Of a stretch of DNA of 64,000 bases, positions 1 to 10,873 are shown one piece after another. A program made the position numbers and the translations under genes. Origin of the DNA: Turbatrix aceti (taxonomy: Eukaryota > Nematoda > Chromadorea > Rhabditida > Panagrolaimidae); assembly GCA_963969345.1 (NCBI GenBank), contig OZ017768.1:11262193-11326192 (forward strand). Direction: 5' to 3'. Each line of letters opens with the position of its first letter. The stretch's first letter is position 1. Under the pieces are notes generated by a model. The model was not told the DNA's origin. It ran no database searches and was given only the letters and a program-made list of their open reading frames with translations.

Positions 1-417
1 CTGGTCCCTCGAAAAACGTTCTTGCTGATCTCCTAGACTTGTACCTGCATGTCGAAGTTGGAGAATCCGCTGCGGAGCTGCTAGAAGACGGCTTTGCTAC
101 GGGAGATCAGATCGCAGCTGCCAGGTCTCATGTCTACGCTGCACTCACCCGTCTTCGGCCAAATGCTGTGTCCATTGTCGACAGCTTTGACTTCTCGGAT
201 CGCGAATTAAACAGCGTTCTGGGACGTCGTGATGGCAACGTTTACGAGAATCTATTTGCTTGGGCTCAGAACTCGCCGCTTAACAAACATGACGTGGGTT
301 TTTTCAGTTGTTGGAAAGCAATAAATGTCCACTGTTTTTCAGGTTTTGCCTTTCCACGACAAGTATCTCGGTAAAATGTTAGCTGAAGCACGACAAAATC
401 CTCTCAGCAAGCTGTGA
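1..417 (+). CDS. Acyl-CoA oxidase, C-terminal part (5' end outside window)
   Basis: Acyl-CoA oxidase catalyses the first, FAD-dependent step of peroxisomal fatty-acid beta-oxidation and releases H2O2; in nematodes these enzymes also shorten ascaroside side chains. Frame 3 is open from the window edge. It carries the family C-terminal signature LRPNAVSIVDSFDFSD followed by DGNVYENLFAWAQNSPLNK. The final intron is 294-342 (GTGGGT...TTTTCAG); splicing keeps phase 0 and joins HD to VLPFHDKYLG. The protein ends at the TGA 415-417 with SKL, a canonical PTS1 peroxisome import signal, which independently supports both the splice and the family. The acyl-CoA and FAD domains lie upstream of the window, so the substrate class cannot be judged. 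Confidence 0.93.
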
Positions 418-447
418 CAGCATTGTTGCCGTTCGTTTATAAAAAGT

Positions 448-1599
448 TTGTTTGTTTACAGATAAAGTGTCATAACATTAATAAATCGGAACATTTCAAA
501 AAACAATTTTAAAAGAATGAATGGAATGATTATTTTTACTTTGCAATCAATCTTAGATCACGGTAACTTTGAATTGAATCACACAACTCTGAAGGAACAA
601 AGGCGTTAAGTAGCCAGGCTAGTTGGTTGTAGAGCACAAGTTGTTCATCCACAGACAATGATTCTTCATCTTCTAGCACGTGTATAAGAGTAACAATTTG
701 ATTGGATTGTTCATTATTGCACTTTTCTGTATTAAATGCTTCTTTGAATTTATCTAACCATTTGCTGGCTAAGTCGAGACGATCAAAACTGGCACCGTTG
801 ACTGGTTCTAGTGTGCTAAGATAGTGAACAAATCTGCGGTAAGATTTTCTATTAACTTCCCAGCTGTCTTCAAACTCTTCAAAACTAATGTTTTGAGAGT
901 AGGCATGTCCACATTTTGCTGCACAAAGGTACCGGAAGCAGTCGTTTTCAAAGAAAAAAACGTTGTCGTCTACGAAGTGAACGTTGTATCCATAGTTTGC
1001 AAGATTTTTAAAAATGCACATCAGGGGTTCAATACTGTCACCAATACCGTAGTTGGTCCCTCGGGTGCTGTTAAAAAAGAATACGACGTTTTTCAACGCG
1101 TCTTTAGGCACCAAAGACAGCAGGCGACGGAGAACGGTTTCGTACGACGTGATCATCTTGATGTCGTTTGCCGAGAGCACAAAACAGACGGCATGGACGT
1201 ACTGGGCTTCGATGAGGGCTCGCTTGATGTACTCAATGTTTTGGTCGTCCATCTTGTGACCCCGCGTGTCGTTGATGCCTGGAGTGTCGATGAACGTTAG
1301 CTTATCAGGCATTGCACCAGGCAGGTTAAATAAATGCCGCTTTGGTTTCTGTGTTGTCGATCGCACTCCACCGCCGCGAAAATCTTCGTTGTCGTCATCG
1401 GGTGTATCTGTTTTAATATGTACTGGATATTGCTTGAATTTCTTCAGTAAACGGAAGTTGATTGGAATAATAGGTACCATCTCGTTACTTTCAGCTTCTT
1501 TTAAAGTGTTGTGCTTTGAGTAAGATGCCAATCCATTAATGAGAGTGGATTTACCTTTTCCGGATGCGCCAACAAGGATGACTTTGTATTCAGGCACTT
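448..1599. repeat. Duplicated segment, copy 1 (gene A last exon plus 3' flank)
   Basis: Matches 9722-10873 at a constant offset of 9274, with one visible difference near base 491. It includes the 3' flank and nearly all of the last exon of gene A. Outside the limits the two copies differ at once. Either a recent segmental duplication or one long gene-conversion tract. Confidence 0.85.
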
Positions 1600-3520
1600 C
1601 ACCGTCGTATTTTATATTTTCTAAAAGACATAAAAATGCGTTTAACAAAAGTATATTTTTTTTAGTTGCTTACCTGTGATGCGTGGCTGAGCATTCAAAA
1701 TATCCGTGTGATATCGATAACCCCTATCGGCTAGATAGGTGCCACAGTAACATTGAACAAAAGTGCCTTCGCGGTTGATTTGCAACAATTTTTTGCACAA
1801 ATGGCAAGCAAGCATTTGTATTTTTTTATTTGTTCTGATTAAAAGATACTCTCGCTTTCTAAATTCTTCTGCATTAACTTCGCCAGGATTAATAACTTTC
1901 TTATGATCAAAAGTCACAAAATAAATTGTGTAGTATGTATTGCTGAATGTGATTGCTATATGTGAAAGAGTCTTGGGAATGTCTTTAGTGTCAGATTGAA
2001 ACACCCATTTCAGTACAACGGTTACCCTTTGTGGAATCTTAACACTGGATTGTTTTGGATCTTGTGGCACCGGCACAGAAGCAACGATAGTATTCACATC
2101 AGCCATTGGATAGTCTTTATGATGCATATTCTGGTTGAGCTGCTTCGTGTCATCAACATGAGTTAATTCAAATGCTGCCTAAAGTAAACCACTAATGATT
2201 GTTGCATATTTAAATGAAACGAGTGTTACCATCAGCGACTTTTTTGATAAACTACTAATATTCTGAATTGTTTGTCGAAAAATGGCATAGTCTTCATTTT
2301 TAATCTCAGAAAAAGGGGTTTTTAAAAAATTTAAATGAATATTTCTGTTTTGTTTTATGCAACTTTCTTGTTGAACTTCTTGAAAACCATTTTTCCAATT
2401 CTGGATGTAAAAATAGTAGTCATCCAATATACAGCCGTCGGCTTGGAATAGCTCATTTGTATAGACTTCGGTTTTAACGTTGCACAAAATAGTTGTATTT
2501 GTTTGACTTATTCGTTCAAGAAAATCTTCAATGTCGTATGCAACTACGGAATTTACCAAAAAACGTGCTTTCTGAAAAAACAAGTAATCTGAATGCGCAA
2601 TATTGTCTTGAATTCTTTTCTGAAAAAAATTGTAGATCGGAATAATTAATAACGATTAAAAATAAAAACATACTGAAACTATATCAGCACTTTCACCATA
2701 AGTCTTGTCCGGGGGAAGCAATACGAGGTACCACAGGCCTTTTGAAATGACTGAGACCATGGGTCTGTCACTTTTGTATTTTGTTTTGATTTTCTACAAT
2801 AATAAATAATTCCGAATTATGCACAATCAGAGCCTTAAGTATATTTATGTTCATAGCTTGACTTAAGGCTCTTATGCACAATCAGAGAGAGCCTTAAGTA
2901 TATTTATGTTCATGATGCAGGTAGCTACGATTGACGGCGCCCTCTTCGTGCAATCTCGATACTCATCACTGTCTCTTTAATTTTGTAATGAGTAATTATG
3001 AACTAGTAAGAGTAATAAAGTAAAGTAAAAGTAAAGTACACATTTTATAAATACAAAATATAGGTTTTTTAAATTTTCTGTACTTATTGAAAAGTTACCT
3101 GTTTGATTTTATAGGTGTAATAGCAAAACATGCCATCAATATTGTCAAAAAATAGTTTTTCATTTGTTTTCCGGTGTAACTGCATCTGACGAAGATACTC
3201 ATACTAAAAAAAAGCAATATTATCAATTAAACAAATTTCTGCAATAAAATAGAACTTACGACTATGCACGGTGGTACACCAAATACGTGCTTTGCCAAGT
3301 CGGTCACCAATGTTTTTGAGTGCAAAAAGGCACCAGCCGATCTCGATGAGTTTGATTGTCTGATATTTGTCGAAACGGGGGGATAAAAGCATTCGTCAGG
3401 CTTTAAATTTCTGACATCATACGTTCGACCTAATTCCAAACGACGAATCAAAAATGACGGAACGGAAATTTTTTCCGTATCATTAGATTTTTTTGTTTTC
3501 AACAAACATAAAAGAGACAT
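536..3520 (-). CDS. GTPase cluster gene A: Cys-ribbon + AIG1/septin-like G domain, 6 exons, about 821 aa
   Basis: Exons on the minus strand: 3520-3260, 3203-3099, 2793-2674, 2619-2230, 2178-1674, 1620-536; all junctions are GT/AG and in phase. The ATG at 3520 (MSLLCLL) is chosen over one 9 codons upstream because the gene B start aligns there. Residues 1-292 are an N-terminal region I do not recognise, with YxYLRQMQLH and ARFLVNSVV blocks shared by B and C. About residues 417-437 hold C-x2-C-x14-C-x-C, a likely zinc ribbon. The G domain has P-loop GASGKGKS (478-485) and DTPGINDTRG (572-581), but in place of G4 NKxD there is NSTR (644-647). The fold suggests GTP binding in an AIG1/septin-like protein; function unknown. 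Intron 2 (2794-3098) is long and holds a small repeat. The last exon is duplicated almost exactly in gene C. Confidence 0.85.
2816..2925. repeat. Short direct and inverted repeat inside intron 2 of gene A
   Basis: The 12-mer AGAGCCTTAAGT occurs at 2829-2840 and 2888-2899 and as its exact reverse complement at 2861-2872. The two direct copies sit in a longer repeated unit (TGCACAATCAG ... TATATTTATGTTCAT). GC-richer DNA follows up to about 2975. This explains why the intron is about 300 bases when its neighbours are about 45-60. It could be a remnant of a small transposon or a local duplication. Confidence 0.7.
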
Positions 3521-4593
3521 GTTTATGTAACCTGTAATATGATGCATTTAAATTATATACATATTTTGCAAAATCAAACAACAAAGCATCCAAAAATACA
3601 AAATTTTTTTTACTAATACTGCGAATTCAAAAATAAAAATATCGAAATAGTATACATGCAGATTGTTAGTTTATAAATTTTTTTAGCAAAAAACAGCGAG
3701 AGCAAAAAAGTTAGAGCATCGCATTGCATGGTTGACTAGAATATCGCAATTGCGGGGTTATTTTTTTATCAAACGTGCGTACCAAGGTCTTAAAAAAATA
3801 TTCACGATACCAATATGTAGTAATAATTTTCATTGTCTCAGATGCTTTTCATTTTAGATGAACAATGCGTGAGAAACGACAAAAAATGTTATAAATCATT
3901 TGTATGCAGCGAAATTCACATTCTTTAAAAGCGTTGCTTGCAAAAAAATATGGAGCCTAAACACATAAAAATGTGATCACACGTTTCAGAACTTGTAGAA
4001 AATATAAATTACAAAAACAATTTAGCTAACAATAGAAGGTTGGAATTACGCAAAAATAAAAAGTATATTTACTTGTTAACTTTGCTATGTAATGATCCAT
4101 TTATGTATATGGGACATTGGTTTTCGTTATCAATATCTTCTTCTAAGAAAAATATCAAAATTAAATGTTATTTTCTAAGGATAGTTTCAATTTTGTCGGC
4201 CCGGCCCGCTTGAGGTCAGTTCCGGTCCTGACCGGTCCGATACGCCTTTTTTCCAAAATGTAAAATTGAAGCAACATTTACTAAAATTTTTCCAATTTGT
4301 TGAAAAACATGGTTAATTTTTGACTGTTTTGAATAATTTTTGTTCTAAAACTTTCTTTTTTTTTAAATCGGGACGACGGGCCGGGTCGACTCATCATCAG
4401 GCCCGGCCCGGTTCCATTGACACCCTTGATCAATATTGTAAAAATGTTGTGCAATTTTTGAGCGATATTAACTATCTGTTAATAATGTTAAAATGAAGTG
4501 TCTGAATATTTATGCACGGCCACCGTTATCGCGATTAACAGTATACTATAATAATGTATGTGGTAAACAAAAAAGTGAAACGAAACATATTTG
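3521..4593. other. Intergenic, gene A 5' side to gene B 3' side
   Basis: AT-rich DNA without a credible reading frame. The 5' half should contain the gene A promoter, but no clear TATA box was picked out. Two strongly GC-rich blocks at about 4196-4250 and 4370-4432 (CCGGCCCG motifs) interrupt it and look like the ends of a repeat; see separate entry. Confidence 0.6.
4190..4435. repeat. Repeat with GC-rich ends (GGCCCGGCCCG ... GGCCCGGCCCGG)
   Basis: Two GC-rich blocks built on CCGGCCCG/GGGCCGGG flank about 120 bases of AT-rich DNA. One block also reads CCGGTCCTGACCGGTCC, a near palindrome. The composition is sharply unlike the surroundings, as expected for an inserted element. No clear target duplication was found, so the class is open. 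Confidence 0.4.
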
Positions 4594-7500
4594 TTAGGCT
4601 GCCATTCTTAGATTACGGTAATTTTGAATTGAATCATGAAGGTCTGCCGGTAGAAGATAACTTAGTTGAGTGAAGAGCACAAGTTGTTCATCCACCGACA
4701 ATGATGATTCTTTTTTTAGAACGTTTATAAGAGTAGATATTTGATCGGAATGTCCTTTATTGAATGTTGCTCGATCAAATGCGCCTTCAAATTTGGCTAA
4801 CCACTTGCTTGCAGTGTCCAGGCGATCGAAGCTGGTACCGTTGACTGGTTCTAGCATGCTAAGATAGTGAACAAATCTGCGGTAAGATTTTCTATTAACT
4901 TCCCAGCTTTCTTCAAACTCTTCGAAACTAATGTTTTGAGAGTAGGCATGTCCACATTTTGCTGCACAAAGGTACCGGAAGCAGTCGTTTTCAAAGAAAA
5001 AAACGTTGTCGTCTACGAAGTGAACGTTGTATCCATAGTTTGCAAGATTTTTAAAAATGCACATCAGGGGTTCAATACTGTCACCAATACCGTAGTTGGT
5101 CCCTCGGGTGCTGTTAAAAAAGAATACGACGTTTTTCAACGCGTCTTTAGGCACCAAAGACAGCAGGCGACGGAGAACGGTTTCGTACGACGTGATCATC
5201 TTGATGTCGTTTGCCGAGAGCACAAAACAGACGGCATGGACGTACTGGGCTTCGATGAGGGCTCGCTTGATGTACTCAATGTTTTGGTCGTCCATCTTGT
5301 GACCCCGCGTGTCGTTGATGCCTGGAGTGTCGATGAACGTTAGCTTATCAGGCATTGCACCAGGCAGGTTAAATAAATGCCGCTTTGGTTTCTGTGTTGT
5401 CGATCGCACTCCACCGCCGCTAAAATCTTCGTTATAGTCGTCTGTTGTTTCTGTTTTAATAATGACCAAATGCTGCTTAAACTTTTTTAATACACGGAAA
5501 TTGACAGGAATAATTGGTTTCATTGTGGCGTTAACAGCCTTTGCCAAAGTGTCGTGCTTTGAATAAGACGCCAATCCATTAATGAGAGTCGATTTACCTT
5601 TTCCAGATGCGCCAACAAGGATAACTCTGTATTCTGGCACTTCGCCAGAATATTTTATGTTTTCTGAAAAACGTAAAACAATCGTGAATATAAAATAAAG
5701 TTTAGATCGTTTACCTGTGGATGATAATTTGGATTCAAAATGATTTGTGTATTGATAACCTTCCTTAGCTGGATAGGTTCCACAGTAACACCGTACAAGA
5801 GTGACGCCACCGTTTGTTTGCAACAATGATCTGCACAAGTAACACGCAAGCATCTGCAGTTTTCCATTTGTATCGCTGATAAAATACTCATGTTTTTTGA
5901 ATTTGTCTGCTGCAACGTTGCTGGGATTAAGTACTTTTTTGGCGTCAAAGGTCACAAAATATACGATGTAGTCTATGTTGTTGATTGTAACAATGGGTTG
6001 AGTAGTGCTACTGTCAGTATTTTTAGTTATAAATTTTGAGAAAACGGATGCCCATATTATCACATCATTTACAGGAATTCTAACGCCATCAGGTTTTGGC
6101 CGGTGTTGTTTTTGCGTATCAAACAGACTCTTTTTCGAATCAACATTGGCCACTGCATCTTTCTTTTGATAATCTGAACAATAAATAATGTTCTCAAGTG
6201 TACTTTGACGTTTCAGATTATTAATTTTTTTTTGTTCCGCGATCGGAGTAATATTGTTGCTTGCAGCACACGCATTCATATGCGGCGTATTCTGGGTTCC
6301 AGCGTCCAAATTTCTGTATAATTGTGGTGCGCGTTGTTTGCTCTCTTGATGATGTCCATCTTCAGCTGGTATATTCGGAGAGAAGTTACCATGTAATGCG
6401 CTCGTTTCAGCTTTGCCTGGCGTGCTACCCATGCTTATATTTTGGTGATTTGCGCGTGCATTAGCTGGCATGGTTTCATCGTTTATCACAAACCGATTTG
6501 CTTTCTTAGTTGAATCTAAAAGTTGAATATTTTTTTTATTTTTTTTAGTAGCGGTTTCGACAGGTGGGTAATAACCTCGTAATGATTTTGACACCTTTGT
6601 GCTCTCAATAAGTAGAGGTTTGACTCGTGACTGAATGTCGTGAGTATTATAATTTTTAAACTGCGATTGAGTCGCATTAGGTTTTTGAGGAGTAGCCGCA
6701 AATTGATCAGATAGATTGTATCCGACTTGATTAAAATTAGATGAACTAAACTCCGTTGGACCTAATCTCTGTTGAGCACGCTGTGGACTTGGATTTCTAT
6801 GAAAAGGACCGACATCAGTTGGCTTGTAGTGTATCGAGTATGAAAACGCACTCGGAATTGAATTTTGATGCTCATTTGGCATTTCATACGAATCCAACTG
6901 TTGATTCGGTGCTGAGAGTGTCCCTGTCAAATCGCGTTGAGCATTATATGCATTATCTTCAAGTGTGCCCGATTTAATGTGCGAATTAATTTTTTTGCTG
7001 CCATACGAGTTCCAACTGTGTAAAGCAGGTTGAATCGGCTTTCCTGGTACGCCTGCAAAATGTTAAATTGCATTTCTGACGACTGTTTTTGAGCATTTTA
7101 AATTTCTTGGTATCCGACACAAAAATAAATTCTCAAAACGCATAAAAAATTCGGGCAAGTTCGTGTTCGAGCCAGGTATCAGATAAGTCACCCGTCAACG
7201 TTGCTTATATGTATGTAACTACCCAAAAACTACCAAATGCAAACCATAAAATTCATGCTGATGAATTTGCGCGTCGTAATTAGCAGGAACCTGAGAAACT
7301 GTGACAGTTTGATTATTTTTGCAGTTATTGGCTGCACGAGGGTTCGATGAATTTTCCACTGGTCGACGTGAATTTTGGATTTTTGCATAAGAGTGTGCAA
7401 CTTGGTGAGAATGACTTGAACCATCTGTGGGGATGTTCAAAGTTCGTTGTGTGAATGGCTTTTTGTCAAAATACGGAACGTTATCATAAGCTTCCTAAAA

Positions 7501-8579
7501 ACATGATGTAAATAAATTTCAATCAATTATTTGTCATTTTTTACCCGAGGGCGATTATATGGTACATTTGCCATTTGAACCGCACGATTGACCACATCAT
7601 AATCAACCTGTATAATTTGACAAAATGGTTTGTTTATAATATTCAAATAATTTGTTGTGTTTTCTTTACGGTATTGACCTTCTGGAAGTTGCAAAATATA
7701 ATTTCTCCACGTTTGTAAATTAAAATAAAATTGATCTAATATTTTGCCATCGACTGGAAGCAACTGGGCTGTAATGACATTGGTTTGGACATCGACAGTT
7801 GCAGCAGTATTTGATGGGCGTATTCGATTTAGAAAATCTTTGAAGTCAACAGTAACTACAGAATTCACCAAAAAACGGGCGTTTTCAAATAAAGTCGGAT
7901 CTGCTTTCTTGATGCCTTTTTGTATACTGCTCTAAAATCAATTAATGTAAATAGATTTATAAATACAAAATAAAAGTCATACAGGTAAATTGTCACACGA
8001 AGTCATGTCTGCTGGAAGCAGTATGATATACCATGAACCTTGTAATACCCTTTGGATCACAGGCGTGTGACTTTTGTACTTTGCAATAACTTCCTTAAAA
8101 CATGATTACGTGAGTTTTTAGTAAAAATACAAATAATAGTAATCTATAAAGTTACCCTTTTGATTTCAAAACCATAGTAGCAATACATGCCATCAATGTT
8201 ATAAAAAAAATGTTTTTCGTCTAAATTTCCATATAATTGCATTTGTCGAAAATATTCGTACTGAAAATAGTGTTACGTGATTACCACTCCACAAAACAAT
8301 ACTTACGACTACTAATGGTGGCACTTTTAAGATTTTTGCTAAATCTGTGATTAAGGTTCTTGTGTATATAAAACCACAAAACCTTCCTGACGATTCATTT
8401 GATTTGTATTTTTTTAAAGAATATAAATCAATGATTCCGTTTGTTTTTAAATTACCACTATCATAATTTTGACCCAATGTCAAATACGAAATTATGAACG
8501 ACGGAACTGGGGTTCCATACTGTTCACTACTATCAGTAGAATGTTGTCTTGTGATGTAACAGCATAAAAGTTGGCTCAT
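4594..8579 (-). CDS. GTPase cluster gene B: long-linker member, about 1177 aa
   Basis: Exons: 8579-8307, 8260-8156, 8093-7983, 7931-7545, 7494-7245, 7052-5715, 5663-4594. The first four match gene A in order, size and phase. The exon 5 donor at 7244 (GTTTGC) is weak and was chosen because it alone fits the phase of exon 6. Exons 5-6 encode a long polar linker (Gln, Asn, Ser and Pro rich, about 380 residues before the ribbon) that A lacks. The ribbon is ACYLC ... VRCYC, then a G domain with GASGKGKS, DTPGINDTRG and NSTR in the G4 position. The last intron (5664-5714) is 51 bases with no stop in frame, so retention would add 17 residues. Function unknown, as for A. DNA over 5069-5419 is almost identical to A, C and D. 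Confidence 0.82.
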
Positions 8580-8772
8580 GCTACTAAATTTGCAAAAAAA
8601 TAAAAAAAAACTGCACACAATTTTCCGGAAATATCGCGTTATGCTTTTGATTGTAGGGATTGTACTATAATCGTCAAGAGTAATTAATTAAACTAACGAA
8701 ATTAAAAGAGATCGCAACTAAATCGAATCGAGACATTTACGTCTACGTGGACATCATTTGTGATCATTGATA

Positions 8773-9433
8773 ACTAACCACTGAGTAATGATGCAATAAA
8801 AAAAATACACGATGAAAAAACTTGATAACATGTTTTTTATTATAAAAATTAACACACACAAAAATTAATACAGAAAATTATAATCAAAAAGAATTCGACA
8901 ACAGAAGAATAAATAGTTTTACGTCGGATCGATATTTTGAAAAAAAAATGTCAGCGCATTAATTGTTCAAAATATCGAAATTCTAGCGTTTATTTGACAA
9001 AAAGTTTGTTTGTATCTTTTGCAAGTGGTATTGGGCATGTGATTCAAACATTCAACCATAGTGGATTTGTTTAATGACGGGCAAAACGTTTACTTTCACC
9101 GGCACGCAAGAAGATAAAAAACTTTGTTGAATTAATGCCTAACTTCAAACTACATTAAAAATGACGTAGATTTATATTTTTTTGGTGGCGTTGAAAAAAT
9201 ATTGTGAATATCGAAACTAAGCATTTTTTTCAACAATAAGTGAACGAAAGGGGATATTTTTTTTGGCGGAAAATGGTTGAACTCGATCAATAAAAAAAAT
9301 TGAAGATCAAACAATCGTTACAACGTTGCGGGCAGTTTTTTTCATGCCTGCTCATCACAAAAATTAGAGAGATAGTAAAGAGTATCGGGATTATTACTCT
9401 TTTTTTTTATTTCATAATTTCTCAGTGGTTAGT
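8773..9433. mobile_element. Non-autonomous DNA transposon (MITE-like), TA target duplication
   Basis: Terminal inverted repeats start ACTAACCACTGAG (8773-8785) and end CTCAGTGGTTAGT (9421-9433), and remain similar for about 33 bases with three mismatches, running into an A-rich tract. TA flanks both ends (8771-8772 and 9434-9435). A TA duplication with short inverted repeats fits a Tc1/mariner-type derivative, though other TA users are possible. The 661-base interior has no transposase frame. It lies between genes B and C, about 45 bases from a reverse-transcriptase fragment. Confidence 0.75.
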
Positions 9434-9480
9434 TATAATTAGACCAAATGTTATTAATATTACTCTTACTTGTGTTTAAG

Positions 9481-9720
9481 TACGCAGCGATGGCCGAGAA
9501 CTACCGCCCGATCTCGCTGCTGTCGACATTGTACAAAGCTGCCACGAAGATCATCAAGGTTCGGGTCGAACGTTAATGCGAACTGGCGAATGCTTTTCCG
9601 GTCGAGCAAGCAGGGTTCCGGAAGAACTACTCGACGACGACGCAGATTCAAGCGCTCAACATTCTGGCTGAAAAGTGCTGCGAGTTTCACTTGCCACTCT
9701 ACGCCATCTTCGTCGATTTC
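9481..9720 (+). pseudogene. Reverse-transcriptase fragment of a non-LTR retrotransposon
   Basis: Frame from 9481 reads NYRPISLLSTLYK, then an in-frame TAA at 9574-9576, then EQAGFRKNYSTTTQIQALN and YAIFVDF. These are the N-terminal reverse-transcriptase blocks of LINE-type elements (NYRPISLL, QaGFRkgyST, fvDf). The fragment is GC-richer than its surroundings. It stops abruptly at FVDF, before the catalytic YADD region, exactly where the sequence shared with the gene A 3' end begins (9722). It is dead: stop codon and truncation. Confidence 0.85.
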
Positions 9721-9721
9721 A

Positions 9722-10873
9722 TTGTTTGTTTACAGATAAAGTGTCATAACATTAATAAATCGGAAAATTTCAAAAAACAATTTTAAAAGAATGAATGGAA
9801 TGATTATTTTTACTTTGCAATCAATCTTAGATCACGGTAACTTTGAATTGAATCACACAACTCTGAAGGAACAAAGGCGTTAAGTAGCCAGGCTAGTTGG
9901 TTGTAGAGCACAAGTTGTTCATCCACAGACAATGATTCTTCATCTTCTAGCACGTGTATAAGAGTAACAATTTGATTGGATTGTTCATTATTGCACTTTT
10001 CTGTATTAAATGCTTCTTTGAATTTATCTAACCATTTGCTGGCTAAGTCGAGACGATCAAAACTGGCACCGTTGACTGGTTCTAGTGTGCTAAGATAGTG
10101 AACAAATCTGCGGTAAGATTTTCTATTAACTTCCCAGCTGTCTTCAAACTCTTCAAAACTAATGTTTTGAGAGTAGGCATGTCCACATTTTGCTGCACAA
10201 AGGTACCGGAAGCAGTCGTTTTCAAAGAAAAAAACGTTGTCGTCTACGAAGTGAACGTTGTATCCATAGTTTGCAAGATTTTTAAAAATGCACATCAGGG
10301 GTTCAATACTGTCACCAATACCGTAGTTGGTCCCTCGGGTGCTGTTAAAAAAGAATACGACGTTTTTCAACGCGTCTTTAGGCACCAAAGACAGCAGGCG
10401 ACGGAGAACGGTTTCGTACGACGTGATCATCTTGATGTCGTTTGCCGAGAGCACAAAACAGACGGCATGGACGTACTGGGCTTCGATGAGGGCTCGCTTG
10501 ATGTACTCAATGTTTTGGTCGTCCATCTTGTGACCCCGCGTGTCGTTGATGCCTGGAGTGTCGATGAACGTTAGCTTATCAGGCATTGCACCAGGCAGGT
10601 TAAATAAATGCCGCTTTGGTTTCTGTGTTGTCGATCGCACTCCACCGCCGCGAAAATCTTCGTTGTCGTCATCGGGTGTATCTGTTTTAATATGTACTGG
10701 ATATTGCTTGAATTTCTTCAGTAAACGGAAGTTGATTGGAATAATAGGTACCATCTCGTTACTTTCAGCTTCTTTTAAAGTGTTGTGCTTTGAGTAAGAT
10801 GCCAATCCATTAATGAGAGTGGATTTACCTTTTCCGGATGCGCCAACAAGGATGACTTTGTATTCAGGCACTT
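9722..10873. repeat. Duplicated segment, copy 2 (gene C last exon plus 3' flank)
   Basis: Partner of 448-1599. Its left edge abuts the truncated reverse-transcriptase fragment at 9720/9721. Its right edge falls inside the last exon of gene C, just before the codons for VPEYK, so the encoded C-terminal G domains of A and C are identical from that point to the stop. Confidence 0.85.

Noticed and set aside
824..1300. Long plus-strand frames opposite the G-domain exons (also near 4867, 10098 and 13790)
   Set aside because: They are antisense shadows of the conserved GTPase coding sequence; repetition follows from the gene copies.
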